In this document: piece by piece, positions 14,670-15,551 of the stretch
Numbering within the stretch: the stretch's first letter is position 1
How the letters are laid out: every line of letters starts with the position of its first letter
Source of the DNA: an uncultured Lachnospiraceae bacterium
GTDB taxonomy: Bacteria; Bacillota; Clostridia; Lachnospirales; Lachnospiraceae
Assembly (NCBI GenBank): GCA_947175775.1
Contig: CAMWNY010000019.1
Span: 1-15,551 of the forward strand
Direction of reading: 5' to 3'
Length of the DNA stretch: 15,551 nucleotides
Program-made: the position numbers and the translations under genes
Notes under the pieces: generated by a model
The model's input: only the letters and a program-made list of their open reading frames with translations
Databases searched by the model: none
What the model was told of the DNA's origin: nothing

Positions 14670-15551
14670 TTACGATTCCTCTTCAATCACCAGCGCCTGC
14701 TCCATATCTCGGTACAGCCGCTGTCTTGAGCAGCCGTCCTTTGCGGTTATCCAAAGCCGATAGGTTCCCGCCGGAAGCGTGCCCTCAAAAATCCAACTGC
14801 AAAAGCCCGTAAGTTCCACATTGACCTCGTCCGGCAAAATCGCCGCCACATCCTTGCGATAGCGTTTCTGCACCGGCAGCTCCCAAACACGTCCCTCACC
14901 GTTTACCAAAAGTATTTTGAATGTATAGCGCGCGTTATCCACCCCCGGAATGTATGCCCAGCCTTTGATTAAATAGTAGGCTTTCTTTTGCTTACCGCCC
15001 TTCGTTAAGGCTTTCACAAACTGTTCCTTTCCGCAGTCCTCCACCACGACCATAATGGCGTTGTTCATCGTGGCAGCATCGGGAAGCTTTTTCCCCTCCA
15101 GCAGCTTATCGTCACAGTCGGAGAGATTGACAAGCTCATACCCCTCCAGCCAGCGGCATCCGTACTCCGGTCCGCCGTCGTTCATCAATGTTCCGATAAA
15201 CGGGTCCTGCCTGTAAAACTGCCTGTGCCGTTGATACAAAACATCCTTCTCCGCCATCAGACGCTTTAATTTATTTTCATCCTGCATATCGTCCCCTCGG
15301 CTGAGCGACTCATGATGATAGAGCACCACATCGTTTCGCTGTACGTTGTAAAGCCCTTTTTCGCAAAGCCGGAAACAAAAATCCACATCATTATATGCCA
15401 CGGCAAGCCCCTCAAACAGACCGCCGAGCGCCAAATAGCACTCCCTGCGTATCATAAGGCACGCCGCCCTCACGCCAATCAAATCATAGATAAAACGATT
15501 TCTTCAGTAATAGTACGAAACGTTGTCATCAACCTTCTTGAGCTAATGACC
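14670..15551 (-). CDS. GT2-family protein, C-terminal part, 5' end beyond the contig and two apparent sequencing errors
   Basis: The 3' part of a gene like its downstream neighbour. The visible protein starts within the late half of a GT2 domain: IGVRAACLMI, then AVAYNDVDFCFRLCEKGLYNV with the acidic catalytic segment, and HHESLSRGDD. About 95 residues that I cannot assign follow. A beta-rich module (14984-14685) then carries KGWAYIPGVDN, RKDV, LTGF and LPAGTYRLWI. The open frame appears to start at a TTG (15482), but this is not a true start. The frame continues upstream as recognisable GT2 sequence to the contig edge, broken by TGA (15506-15504) and TAG (15545-15543). Those stops fall exactly where the neighbour has Gly and Lys. 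The stop TAA abuts the next gene's ATG. The substrate is unknown; a real pseudogene is the less likely alternative. Confidence 0.85.

Noticed and set aside
15480..15482. TTG at 15482 as a true gene start
   Set aside because: The frame begins in the middle of a conserved GT2 segment and matching sequence continues upstream of it, so this is only the first possible start after an apparent error stop.

Overview
The window reads as a contig from a draft genome or metagenome assembly of a Gram-positive anaerobe, most likely Firmicutes of the Lachnospiraceae type. This rests on protein style (a GlmS with AGGAGGAG-type ribosome binding sites, an LCP ligase, tandem GT2 proteins of the kind common in that family); no marker gene proves it. 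All eleven genes I support lie on the minus strand, so transcription runs from high to low coordinates. Both ends are damaged: bases 1-49 are Illumina Nextera adapter, not genome, and the last ~50 bases appear to carry base-call errors.

Layout in the direction of transcription. (1) 15551 to 12582: two abutting GT2-type proteins that share a C-terminal beta-rich module, the first cut by the contig end, the second with a degenerate first GT domain. (2) 12527 to 10545: a two-domain GT2 protein with an N-terminal coiled coil. (3) 10544 to 10306: an intergenic region holding a palindromic repeat element. (4) 10305 to 8578: a phosphoglucomutase-type hexose mutase, closed by a strong terminator. (5) 8445 to 5513: a GtrA-family membrane protein and two GT2 enzymes. 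(6) 5512 to 5281: an intergenic region with part of the same repeat and a candidate promoter. (7) 5280 to 51: the initiating sugar-phosphate transferase, an LCP attachment protein with a repetitive basic tail, a rhamnosyltransferase-like GT2, and glmS, truncated by the adapter.

Together this is a cell-surface polysaccharide locus (rhamnose-type wall polysaccharide, capsule or glycosylated wall polymer). The mutase supplies hexose-1-phosphate and GlmS supplies glucosamine-6-phosphate for nucleotide sugars. The WbaP/CpsE-like transferase starts the chain on undecaprenyl phosphate, six GT2 proteins extend or decorate it, GtrA probably helps present a lipid-linked sugar for side-chain addition, and the LCP protein attaches the polymer to peptidoglycan. 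No flippase, polymerase, ABC exporter or dTDP-rhamnose genes are in view; they may lie beyond the right edge.

I see no defence system, CRISPR array, tRNA, rRNA or transposase. The observations most worth checking are the pseudo-GT domain, the shared C-terminal module, the paired intergenic repeats, and the two contig-end artefacts that would mislead automatic annotation.
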